Shown: one piece after another, positions 47,151 to 54,479 of the stretch
Layout of the letters: every line of letters begins with the position of its first letter
Numbering within the stretch: the first letter of the stretch is position 1
Origin: ENR-C587 sp942493235
GTDB lineage: Bacteria; Bacteroidota; Ignavibacteria; Kapaibacteriales; UBA2268
Direction of reading: 5' to 3'
Assembly: GCA_942493235.1 (NCBI GenBank)
Contig: OW818676.1
Location: 1,178,001-1,242,000, forward strand
Length of the DNA: 64,000 bases
Translations under genes and position numbers: made by a program
The notes under the pieces: model-generated
What the model was told of the DNA's origin: nothing
Seen by the model: only the letters and a program-made list of their open reading frames with translations
The model's database searches: none

Positions 47151-47314
47151 AATTATTATTTATTTTCCTATATGATATAAGACTTTTCACTTCTTGCCGT
47201 CTCCGAAAAGATGGGGGGTGATGTCAAATATTTTTCAAGTAGTAAATGATAATATTTCTATATTTATTTATTCTATATTTATTTTATTCTTAATTTATTT
47301 GATTATTGTTTGAG

Positions 47315-48160
47315 CTATCTTACTACTTCCCATTCTTTATTGGCGGAATTACCGCGAAACATAACGCTAAGAGCATTTTTCGACCATTGATATAATACTC
47401 TGATATAACCGTATTTACGGAATCTTCTCGGAGATTCAAGTACGGTAATCGTATTAGTGTAGCCTACTTTACCTATTTTATTGATTCTATTGAATAAATC
47501 GAAATCTTCTCCTGCGGCAAGCTCAGGATTATACCCACCAACCTTTTTAAATACATCTGATTTTATAATCTGGCACTCACCTCTGCCCATACCAATACCT
47601 ATTATATTTAAGAAATTAACATAGCTGTTAAATAAGTTATAGAATATTTTATCCGAAAATATTTCTTCGGCTTTTTCTACATACACTCGACAGGCTAAAG
47701 CTGCGTATTTTGATAATTTTGTCGGGTTATCAGTCCAATTTCTGATAAAGGCAAAGAATTTCTCGGTATCTTCGGGGTAAGTGTCTCCATTAATAAAAAC
47801 AAATGTTTTTCCACTTGCGGCATAAGCTCCGGCATTACGTCCTTCGGCAATTGTCTGCCTACGGTTTTCTTTATGCTCAACTACAATATCGGCATATTTA
47901 TTTGCTATTGTTACAGTTAGATCTGTACTGCCGCCATCGCTGACTATCACTTCGAAATTATATTTTTCTCTGAGATCACTATTATATTCACTTAATATTT
48001 TCTCAATAATAGACTCTTCCATATACACAGGTATTATCAAGCTGATTTTTGAATTGTCAGTTCGATTTTTCTTTTTCTTTTGATTTTTTAGATTATAATT
48101 GTTACCGTTTGGATAATAATTAGGTTCTTTGAAATCTTGTAACTCGCCATTCCCGCTCAA
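47315..48160 (-). CDS. Family 2 glycosyltransferase
   Basis: The 281-residue GT-A protein has SLIIPVYMEESIIEKIL, VIVSDGGSTDLTV, NAGAYAASGKTFVFINGDT (metal-binding DxD-like) and EDFDLFNRINKIGKVGYT. The N-terminal 35 residues are Asn/Lys-rich and poorly conserved. It transfers a sugar from a nucleotide-sugar; the acceptor is unknown. One hydrophobic stretch (about 172-190) could contact the membrane. It stands alone. Confidence 0.9.
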   Translation of the reverse strand: MSGNGELQDFKEPNYYPNGNNYNLKNQKKKKNRTDNSKISLIIPVYMEESIIEKILSEYNSDLREKYNFEVIVSDGGSTDLTVTIANKYADIVVEHKENRRQTIAEGRNAGAYAASGKTFVFINGDTYPEDTEKFFAFIRNWTDNPTKLSKYAALACRVYVEKAEEIFSDKIFYNLFNSYVNFLNIIGIGMGRGECQIIKSDVFKKVGGYNPELAAGEDFDLFNRINKIGKVGYTNTITVLESPRRFRKYGYIRVLYQWSKNALSVMFRGNSANKEWEVVR

Positions 48161-48540
48161 TTTACACCTGTACTTATTAAATTCTGTTTAAATATAAAAA
48201 TACAAATTTCGGAAAATTTTGCCAAATATCATTGATATAATTATAAATATTTGAATTTTAGTTGTTATTAACAGAAAATAATAGTGAAAGTCGGAAAAAT
48301 CGGGTTGAGATGATGGATTTAAAATTAAAAATATTAATTATGACAACTTACGAAATTGTGAGCAGGTATCTACTTAGTCATTTAAACTTAAAAGGGACAC
48401 TTTCAATAATAAAAATGTCCCGATAGATATAATAAGGCTATTGCAAAAGTCCAAAATATTTATTTACTGTTAATTTTTCAAAGCTTTCAAACTTCTAAAT
48501 GCTTATCAAGAGCTTGTCAAAAAAGTTATAATGTTTCTAA

Positions 48541-48625
48541 ATCGTCATTCTGAGTGAAACGAAGAATCCAGAATTATCAGCATTTAGCTTTATCTGGATT
48601 CTTCACTTCGTTCAGAATGACAAAT
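48541..48625 (-). repeat. Inverted-repeat element copy, reverse orientation
   Basis: CGTCATTCTGAGTGAAACG and TTCACTTCGTTCAGAATGAC form the outer arms, with GAAGAATCCAGAAT and ATCTGGATTCTTC inside them. This well preserved copy sits in the 539-bp gap 48161-48699, which otherwise holds nothing recognised. Confidence 0.8.
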
Positions 48626-48699
48626 TTTAGTAAGCCTCTTGAACAAATGGAAATTGAAAATTATATAGTTTTGCAACAGACTTATAATAATAAAGAAAT

Positions 48700-49137
48700 T
48701 TAGAATGGCACATCATCCATGTCATCGCTACTAAGCTTAACGTCTTCAGCCTTAAAATTATTCTGTTGAGCCGGTCTGGGAGTATAGCTTCCGCCTTCGC
48801 TCGAATCTTTGCTACTTAAAAGCACCATATCGGTAGCTACGATTTTAGTAATATATCTGGTAACTCCGTCTTTTTCATAAGTTTCAGTTTTTAATCTGCC
48901 CTCTAAATATACTTTATTCCCTTTTCTAAGATACTGATTAGCAATTTCGGCAAGCTTACCCCAAATTTCAATATTGTGCCACTCGGTCTGCTCGACCATT
49001 TCATCTTCTCTATTTTTGTATTTTTCAGAAGTAGCAACTGTAAATTTACAATTTGCATTGCCGGTAGAAAAAACTTTGTACTCAGGGTCTTTGCCTACAT
49101 TACCCAAAACTGTTGCTTTATTAACACTATAACCCAT
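48700..49137 (-). CDS. ssb: Single-stranded DNA-binding protein
   Basis: The 145-residue protein has an OB fold (NKATVLGNVGKDPEYKV, EWHNIEIWGKLAEIANQYLRKGNKVYLEGRL) and the acidic C-terminal tip DDMDDVPF that recruits repair and replication proteins. It coats single-stranded DNA. A second, diverged ssb gene lies 31 bp upstream on the same strand. Confidence 0.96.
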   Translation of the reverse strand: MGYSVNKATVLGNVGKDPEYKVFSTGNANCKFTVATSEKYKNREDEMVEQTEWHNIEIWGKLAEIANQYLRKGNKVYLEGRLKTETYEKDGVTRYITKIVATDMVLLSSKDSSEGGSYTPRPAQQNNFKAEDVKLSSDDMDDVPF

Positions 49138-49168
49138 TATAATAACTCCGATAAATTATAAATATTTA

Positions 49169-49558
49169 TTAAAAATCAAATTCGTCTTTTTCAATACTTG
49201 GTTTTTGTTCGGAACTTTTATCCTGTTTATCATTTTCAAAGAAGATAATAGCCGAAGCTACAATTTTAGTCATTTGTTTCTTTTGTCCTTCTTTACCATA
49301 AGTATCGGTCTTCAATATCCCTTCAATATATACTTTAGTGCCTTTGCGAATGTGGAGATTTGCAATATCAGCCAGACGGTCCCAAGCTTCAATATGGTGC
49401 CATTCGGTAACTTCCATAAGCTCCCCGTCGCGATTTTTGAATTTCTCGGATGTAGCTACGCTGAAAGTGCAGATTTTATGCCCGGATAAAGTAACTCTAT
49501 ATTCGGTTTTTTTTCCTGCATTACCAAGGATTTGAGCTCTATTAATACTGTGAACCAC
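49169..49558 (-). CDS. Second single-stranded DNA-binding protein (paralogue)
   Basis: The 129-residue SSB paralogue has NRAQILGNAGKKTEYRV and EWHHIEAWDRLADIANLHIRKGTKVYIEGIL. Its tail is shorter and ends EKDEFDF, an acidic tip without the usual proline. It precedes the first ssb gene in the same operon. Duplicated ssb genes can serve recombination or DNA uptake, but the role here is unknown. Confidence 0.93.
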   Translation of the reverse strand: MVHSINRAQILGNAGKKTEYRVTLSGHKICTFSVATSEKFKNRDGELMEVTEWHHIEAWDRLADIANLHIRKGTKVYIEGILKTDTYGKEGQKKQMTKIVASAIIFFENDKQDKSSEQKPSIEKDEFDF

Positions 49559-49810
49559 ATTAACTCCTAATATTTATTGATGTTACTGACTATTGATTAT
49601 CGTCATAATTAACTAATAATTGAAAATAAAAGTATCGCTCAATAACAGGAATTTTATGTTTGCAAAGATAATAAAAGAAAAACTATAACGCAAATTTATT
49701 TTATGACAATATTATGGCAATATATATTCTTTTGCATGCCGAAGTTTTCATGCTTTATATCAAATAGGCAATTGTAAGGCTCACTGCCAATTATTTCGAT
49801 TTTTTTCTTT
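49559..49810. other. Spacer between ssb genes and the Rhs/TA array
   Basis: AT-rich; it should contain the ssb promoter. No gene was recognised. The array of Rhs-core remnants starts at its right end. Confidence 0.4.
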
Positions 49811-49867
49811 ATACTCCATCGCTACGGCTTTAATGGGATGGTTGAAGATAACGAGCTGAATCCTTAA
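49811..49867 (+). repeat. Rhs-core remnant 1
   Basis: Encodes HRYGFNGMVEDNELNP and a stop, after YS in a shifted frame (one base is missing after TACTCC). It is the first copy of the core repeat and precedes the broken HEPN gene. Confidence 0.8.
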
Positions 49868-49898
49868 AATAATTATTTCGATAAGCGTCTTTCATAAT

Positions 49899-50273
49899 AT
49901 GGATATAGATATACAATACAATTATTGGAAGGATTCTGCTGAATATGATTTGCAGAGTGCCTTTGATATGTTGCTAATTAAGCGATATAATTGAGCTTTA
50001 TTTGTAGGCCATTTGTCATTGGAAAAATTGTTAAAGGCAGTTTATATCAAAATGTATCAAGAGCATTCTCCAAAAACTCATAATTTAGTTTTATTATCCG
50101 ATAAATTAAGTATTGAATTATCTAATGAAGATAAATTGTTTTTGATGTTGGTTAATAAATTCAATATTGGAACAAGAATATTTGATACTTATTTTAAAGA
50201 ATTATCTGATAACCAGAAAACAATGCAAAAAATAGTTGATGAACAAAATAAAGCAAAGGAAGAAGCACCGTGA
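49899..50273 (+). pseudogene. HEPN-domain protein with in-frame TGA
   Basis: From ATG at 49899 the frame encodes MDIDIQYNYWKDSAEYDLQS, then FDMLLIKRYN and TGA at 49992-49994. It then runs on in the same frame with LFVGHLSLEKLLKAVYIK and SPKTHNLVLLSDKLS, matching the HEPN protein at 5504-5896. The C-terminal GRYPDYK motif of that relative is degraded. No MNT partner is next to it. It is a dead toxin between core remnants 1 and 2. Confidence 0.75.
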
Positions 50274-50725
50274 GAAATTCAATAATATTTTTAATATTAT
50301 TTCTAATTGGATTTGTTAGTTGCGATAAAAATAAAAATATTTATCTATTAGAGGGAGATTGGTTAATTGAAAATTATTACTTTAAAAATGTTAATTATAA
50401 TGATAGTTTAATGCTACATTTAATTATAATAGATGATAAAAATAAAAGTATTTCATTTCCCTATACCTATACTTCAAAATTCATTGAAACTCTTGGTAAA
50501 TCTGTTTACAGTGAAGATGGGGATAACAAATTCATAACAATTAGCAATTGTATACCGGAAATCAATGGTACACATTTAATTGATTTTAAAAATGATACAT
50601 TAAATAAACACTTAGTCTTGATAATAAGAAGTAAGAATGTTTATATTGTTGCAATTAAAAATAGATTTGGATATGAAAAAATGCAAAATTATCTGGAGGA
50701 TTTGCCAATATACAGTAATAAATGA
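50270..50725 (+). CDS. Small lipoprotein of the array, possible immunity protein
   Basis: The 151-residue protein has a lipoprotein signal (FLILFLIGFVSC) and an N-terminal LLEGDWLIENYYF like small beta-barrel lipoproteins. The rest is beta-rich. The GTG start overlaps the HEPN stop by 4 bp. Its own TGA lies inside the start of core remnant 2. Position after an array slot suggests an orphan immunity protein, but no family was recognised. Confidence 0.55.
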   Translation: MRNSIIFLILFLIGFVSCDKNKNIYLLEGDWLIENYYFKNVNYNDSLMLHLIIIDDKNKSISFPYTYTSKFIETLGKSVYSEDGDNKFITISNCIPEINGTHLIDFKNDTLNKHLVLIIRSKNVYIVAIKNRFGYEKMQNYLEDLPIYSNK

Positions 50726-50784
50726 TGCTGGAAGATAATGAGCTGAAGGAAGAGGGGAATTCATTAGATTTTGCTTCGTTTTAT
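50721..50784 (+). repeat. Rhs-core remnant 2
   Basis: Encodes MLEDNELKEEGNSLDFASF, i.e. the middle of the core repeat, broken before ARFYDP. Confidence 0.8.
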
Positions 50785-50877
50785 CTAATAAAATAAACTT
50801 TTAACTGCATCGTTGTGAAATAGGAAATTAATGAAGAAGCATTTTCTATATAAAATTATTAAATAATATATTTTGTT

Positions 50878-51141
50878 ATGGAAATTAAATACTCTGAAAC
50901 TGCCGAGAAAAATCTAAAAAAGATAGCTCGAGCGAATAAAAAAGATGCAATTCGAATACTTGATTCAATTGAGCAATATGCGAATAATCCTGCTATTGCA
51001 CGTAATGTAAAATCTCTAAAGGGAAAGTTTGATGATTTAAAGAGATTAAGAGTTGGAGATTATCGTGTAATATTTGATAGTGATTTACGTGTTATGTATA
51101 TATACGATGTCAAAGTTAGGAAGGATATATATAATGATTAA
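50878..51141 (+). CDS. RelE/ParE-superfamily toxin
   Basis: The 87-residue protein has the RelE fold sequence: IKYSETAEKNLKKIARANK, LKGKFDDLKRLRVGDYRVIF and MYIYDVKVRKDIYND. Basic residues sit where RelE-type mRNA interferases cut. It is probably a ribosome-dependent RNase. It overlaps the next gene, its antitoxin, by 8 bp; toxin-first order is seen in some relE/higB-like systems. Confidence 0.88.
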   Translation: MEIKYSETAEKNLKKIARANKKDAIRILDSIEQYANNPAIARNVKSLKGKFDDLKRLRVGDYRVIFDSDLRVMYIYDVKVRKDIYND

Positions 51142-51322
51142 AACAAAAATATATAAAAAAAGCAAAAAACCCGTTGCCGTTTTAATGGATTATAAAGAAT
51201 TTAAACGACTAAAAATGATAGAAATGGATAGATTGGATTATACTGATGCTATAGAAATTAAAAAATCCAACAAGACTTGGAAATCTCATAATGACCTAAA
51301 ATCCGAAATATTAGCTTTGTAG
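51134..51322 (+). CDS. Antitoxin of the RelE-like toxin
   Basis: A 62-residue protein: MIKTKIYKKSKKPVAVLMDY, then KEFKRLKMIEMDRLDYTDAI. It resembles Phd/YefM-type antitoxins in the VAVLMDYKEFKRLKMIE stretch, with a flexible C-terminus that would wrap the toxin. ATG at 51134 overlaps the toxin stop. Confidence 0.7.
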   Translation: MIKTKIYKKSKKPVAVLMDYKEFKRLKMIEMDRLDYTDAIEIKKSNKTWKSHNDLKSEILAL

Positions 51323-51328
51323 TGCAGT

Positions 51329-52246
51329 ATGAAGATAAACTCCCGCTCATATACCGACCCTACATACTCCCACCGCTACGGCTTTAATGGAATGCCGGAG
51401 GATAATGAGCTGAAGGGAGAGGGGAATTCATTAGATTTTGGTGCCAGATTCTATGACCCGAGAGTGGGCAGATTTTTGAGCTTGGATCCTTTATATAATA
51501 AGTATCCTTCAGAAAGTCCATATATTTCTTTTGGAGATAATCCAATTATGTTTGTGGATCCGGATGGGAAAGAGCCAATAAAACCTTTGGCAGGCACGTT
51601 CTCAACATTTTTAACAGTAATGAATAATTCTCCAAGCAAAGTGGGTTTACAAACAGGGGTATATGCACATTATGCGTTACTAAAATTTGGGCAAACTGAA
51701 TGGAATTGGAAACAGTTCAAGCCTCTTCCAATTTCAACACCTTATTTTAATAATAAACAAGGTAGATATATTTATACTGAAAAAGGAGGTTGGATAGATA
51801 TGACTCATTTTCTATTTTATGCAGGTAAAGCATATGAATATAAACAAGATAAAATAAAGGCACAAGAAATTGTTAATAGTGACAAATTTGTATATTTAAC
51901 ACCAGAATCACAACTGATGTTTTTGAAGCAAGCAAGTATGAGTCCAGAAGGCGAGGCTATGCAAGATGGATATTTGCAAGAAAAAATGGATCCTGTCTGC
52001 TCTGGATATAGTTATGAGGATTTGCCAAGTGATAAATATGGAGCGGATTTTGCAGTAAATTATTTTAATCCAAATAGCAAACAAACTTTAGGTGAACAAT
52101 TGCAAAATTATTTTGTAAACGTACTCAAAACTAGTACCCCAGAGAATGCACCTAATTATGAAACACTCCCTAAAGCTGATCAACAAGACGGGCCACCAAC
52201 AAATACTAATAAATCAACAAGTCCCTATTTTATTAAATCATATTAA
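51329..52246 (+). CDS. Orphan Rhs C-terminal polypeptide with unrecognised toxin domain (core remnant 3)
   Basis: The first 83 residues are the Rhs core end: SRSYTDPTYSHRYGFNGM, NSLDFGARFYDPRVGRFLSL and DNPIMFVDPDGKEP. The remaining 220 form a variable domain with GGWIDMTHFLFYAG, SPEGEAMQDGYLQEK and YSYEDLPSDKYGADFAVNYF. These short signatures recur in Rhs tails of FCB bacteria as far as I remember, but I know no activity for them. The N-terminal Rhs shell is absent, so this is an orphan tip. The next gene may encode immunity. Confidence 0.8.
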   Translation: MKINSRSYTDPTYSHRYGFNGMPEDNELKGEGNSLDFGARFYDPRVGRFLSLDPLYNKYPSESPYISFGDNPIMFVDPDGKEPIKPLAGTFSTFLTVMNNSPSKVGLQTGVYAHYALLKFGQTEWNWKQFKPLPISTPYFNNKQGRYIYTEKGGWIDMTHFLFYAGKAYEYKQDKIKAQEIVNSDKFVYLTPESQLMFLKQASMSPEGEAMQDGYLQEKMDPVCSGYSYEDLPSDKYGADFAVNYFNPNSKQTLGEQLQNYFVNVLKTSTPENAPNYETLPKADQQDGPPTNTNKSTSPYFIKSY

Positions 52247-52258
52247 ATAATTAATTTT

Positions 52259-52573
52259 ATGAAAAAATATATTATAGCATTTACTACATTACTTATTTTT
52301 ATTATAGGATATATATTGCTTTTTAAAGAAACACGTGAAAACACATTAATAAAAGAAGGTGATAAAATAGTCGAGAAAGTGATATGTTATTATACAAAAA
52401 ATAATAGATTACCAAATACACTCACAGAAATTGATATTGAAGAAAAAATAGAAGGTCCGATTTTTTATAAAAAAAAAGATAGTATTAATTTTATTTTGTG
52501 GTTCGGTACTGAATTGGGAGAATCAAGAATTTATTATTCAGATATAAAGAAGTGGGAAGAAAAATATAGATAG
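52259..52573 (+). CDS. Single-pass membrane protein, putative immunity protein
   Basis: The 104-residue protein has one N-terminal membrane helix (IIAFTTLLIFIIGYILLF) and an 80-residue hydrophilic domain ending GESRIYYSDIKKWEEKY. It begins 12 bp after the Rhs tip. Position and size fit an immunity protein held at the membrane. No family was recognised. Confidence 0.6.
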   Translation: MKKYIIAFTTLLIFIIGYILLFKETRENTLIKEGDKIVEKVICYYTKNNRLPNTLTEIDIEEKIEGPIFYKKKDSINFILWFGTELGESRIYYSDIKKWEEKYR

Positions 52574-52596
52574 AAAATTCATCTTTTTTGCAACAA

Positions 52597-52661
52597 TCCT
52601 ACTCCCACCACTACGGCTTCAATGGGGTGCCGGAAGATAATGAGCTGAAGGGAAATAAATG
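52597..52661 (+). repeat. Rhs-core remnant 4
   Basis: Encodes SYSHHYGFNGVPEDNELKGN and then a stop; no start codon of its own. It separates the Rhs tip module from the ParE module. Confidence 0.85.
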
Positions 52662-52712
52662 AAATAATAAATATTGATTAGCAACGTTTATCATTTTTTA
52701 TACGGAGGAAAT

Positions 52713-52949
52713 ATGGACTTACATTCAAGGAAAATAAATTTAATTAATATGCTCTTATCTGTTGATAATGTTCAGACGATAGATAAAATTGAGAATTTAT
52801 TTTTAGAGAACAATCCTAATATATCTATTGATAATCAGTTAGAAATTCAAAAGGAAATGATAGCCAGAGCCGAAATCTCCGATTCCGACATTATCAATGG
52901 TAATGTTATCTCGCATTTTGAGCTTAAAAGACAAATTCTTGAAAGATAA
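52713..52949 (+). CDS. Antitoxin of a ParE-like pair
   Basis: The 78-residue acidic protein (MDLHSRKINLINMLLSVDNV ... ISDSDIINGNVISHFELKRQ) has the usual size and tail of antitoxins that accompany ParE. ATG at 52713 has a strong GGAGGAA at 52704-52710. It ends 3 bp before the toxin gene. Confidence 0.75.
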   Translation: MDLHSRKINLINMLLSVDNVQTIDKIENLFLENNPNISIDNQLEIQKEMIARAEISDSDIINGNVISHFELKRQILER

Positions 52950-52952
52950 TTT

Positions 52953-53264
52953 ATGCAGATATTTTGGACAGAATTTGCTAAAAATCAAATTAATGATATT
53001 TATGATTATTATAATTTGGTTGCCGGACATTATATAGCTAAAATAATAACAAATGAAATACTTGCCAAAGTTGAACGATTAGAATATTTCCCTGACTCCG
53101 GAACTTTAGAACCCAATTTATCAATATTGAACTCAGATCATAAGTATATTTTAGTGACTAATTATAAAGTCATATATAGAATAATTCAAGATAACATTTA
53201 CATTACAGATGTTTTCGACACAAGACAATCACCTAATAAAATAACCAGAAATAAAAACAAATAA
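52953..53264 (+). CDS. ParE-type toxin
   Basis: The 103-residue protein has the ParE/RelE layout: IFWTEFAKNQINDIYDYYN, IAKIITNEILAKVERLEYFP, then HKYILVTNYKVIYRII and ITDVFDTRQSP. ParE toxins poison DNA gyrase. The family match is good; the target is inferred. Confidence 0.88.
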   Translation: MQIFWTEFAKNQINDIYDYYNLVAGHYIAKIITNEILAKVERLEYFPDSGTLEPNLSILNSDHKYILVTNYKVIYRIIQDNIYITDVFDTRQSPNKITRNKNK

Positions 53265-53266
53265 TT

Positions 53267-53353
53267 ATGCCAAACTCCAGCTCATATACCGACCCATCAT
53301 ACTCCCACCGCTACGGCTTCAATGGGATGGTGAAAGTTTGGAATAAAATATAA
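53267..53353 (+). repeat. Rhs-core remnant 5
   Basis: A 28-codon frame: MPNSSSYTDPSYSHRYGFNG, then MVKVWNKI. The homology stops after the FNGM segment. Confidence 0.85.
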
Positions 53354-53390
53354 AAAATACTTATTCGTATTTTAAATTTTAAAATATAGT

Positions 53391-53720
53391 ATGCTAATGA
53401 GCTTTAACAATACAATATCAAATATCAAGAATTGCTTAAGTAAAAACAATATAGAATATAAGCAATTGTTTTTATTTGGTTCACGTGCTGAAAACACTCA
53501 CGATTTAGGCAGTGATTACGATGTTTGTATTTTGCTCGATAGGGAGTTAAACTTTAGAAATAAGATAGAGATAAGCAATTATATATATAAAGAATTACAG
53601 CAAACAAACACTTTATTGCCAATTGACCTAATTTTAAAAAACTCAAGCGAATTCGAGGAAGAATGCAGTGTTGAAAATACTTTTTCATGGAAAATACTTC
53701 ATTATGGAATTCAATTATGA
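53391..53720 (+). CDS. MNT-type nucleotidyltransferase (antitoxin)
   Basis: The 109-residue protein has LFLFGSRAENTHDLGSDYDV (GS plus DxD). It pairs with the HEPN gene that starts in its stop codon (ATGA). It should modify and silence the HEPN RNase. ATG at 53397 is an alternative start. Confidence 0.88.
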   Translation: MLMSFNNTISNIKNCLSKNNIEYKQLFLFGSRAENTHDLGSDYDVCILLDRELNFRNKIEISNYIYKELQQTNTLLPIDLILKNSSEFEEECSVENTFSWKILHYGIQL

Positions 53721-54115
53721 AATTGTCATATTCTGATAAACTAATAAAAAAGGCGTTAAGTGACCTTAAAGTTGCTAATGATGAGCTTATAACTGAAGAA
53801 CCCGCATATGACATGATTTGCTTCCACTTGCAACAATTTGTAGAAAAATATTTGAAAGCTTACCTTTTTATTAATAAACAATCATTTCCCCGAACACATA
53901 ATATTCCATTTTTACTTGAAGAATGTACAAAAATTGACTCGTATATCGGAAAATTTACAAAAACCGAATTAATAAATTTGAATTATTGCGGTGTAGAGGT
54001 CAGGTATGATGATTTAGATGACGTTGATACAGTTTTTATCAATGAGGTTTTCCCAATAGTGATAGAGTTTAAATCTTTACTTGAACTTAGTTTTAATCAA
54101 AATAGAATCTTATAA
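53717..54115 (+). CDS. HEPN-domain toxin
   Basis: The 132-residue protein has the HEPN signatures DMICFHLQQFVEKYLKAYL, SFPRTHNIPFLLEEC and VEVRYDDLDDVD. ATG at 53717 overlaps the MNT stop. Uninterrupted, unlike two other HEPN genes of the array. It is expected to cut RNA when unmodified. Confidence 0.85.
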   Translation: MKLSYSDKLIKKALSDLKVANDELITEEPAYDMICFHLQQFVEKYLKAYLFINKQSFPRTHNIPFLLEECTKIDSYIGKFTKTELINLNYCGVEVRYDDLDDVDTVFINEVFPIVIEFKSLLELSFNQNRIL

Positions 54116-54117
54116 AC

Positions 54118-54318
54118 ATGACCGAAATAAATAATTATTTCCCATTCGGTATGAAGATAAACTCCCGCTCATATACTGCCCCATCATACTCCCACCGCTA
54201 CGGCTTCAATGGTCTGCCGGAAGATAATGAGCTAAAGGAAGATGGAAATTCGCTGGATTTTGGTGCCAGATTCTATGACCCGAGAGTGGGCAGATTTTTG
54301 AGCTTGGATCCTTTATAT
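54118..54318 (+). pseudogene. Rhs metalloprotease gene, 5' part (core remnant 6)
   Basis: Encodes TEINNYFPFGMKINSRSYTA, YSHRYGFNGLPEDNELKEDG and ARFYDPRVGRFLSLDPLY, where an IS1634-type element interrupts it. It is one of the longest core copies, reaching upstream to the NYFPFGMK motif. Its reading frame continues at 56195 once the IS is removed. Confidence 0.85.
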
Positions 54319-54420
54319 CGGAACTTCCGCTCGTCATATTGCAATAAGTAACTAATCTACCAACAGATAAGTGTATTTTTGTTTAAATATACGTAGGCAT
54401 TTTTATTAATGATAAATAAT

Positions 54421-54450
54421 TTGTATATAAAATATTTATGCTTATATTTG
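54421..54450 (+). promoter_or_regulatory. Bacteroidota-type promoter of the IS1634 transposase
   Basis: TTG at 54421-54423, exactly 19 bp and TATATTTG at 54443-54450, 30 bp before the ATG at 54480. Confidence 0.6.
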
Positions 54451-54479
54451 TAAGCATTGTATTTTATTTGGAGATTATT

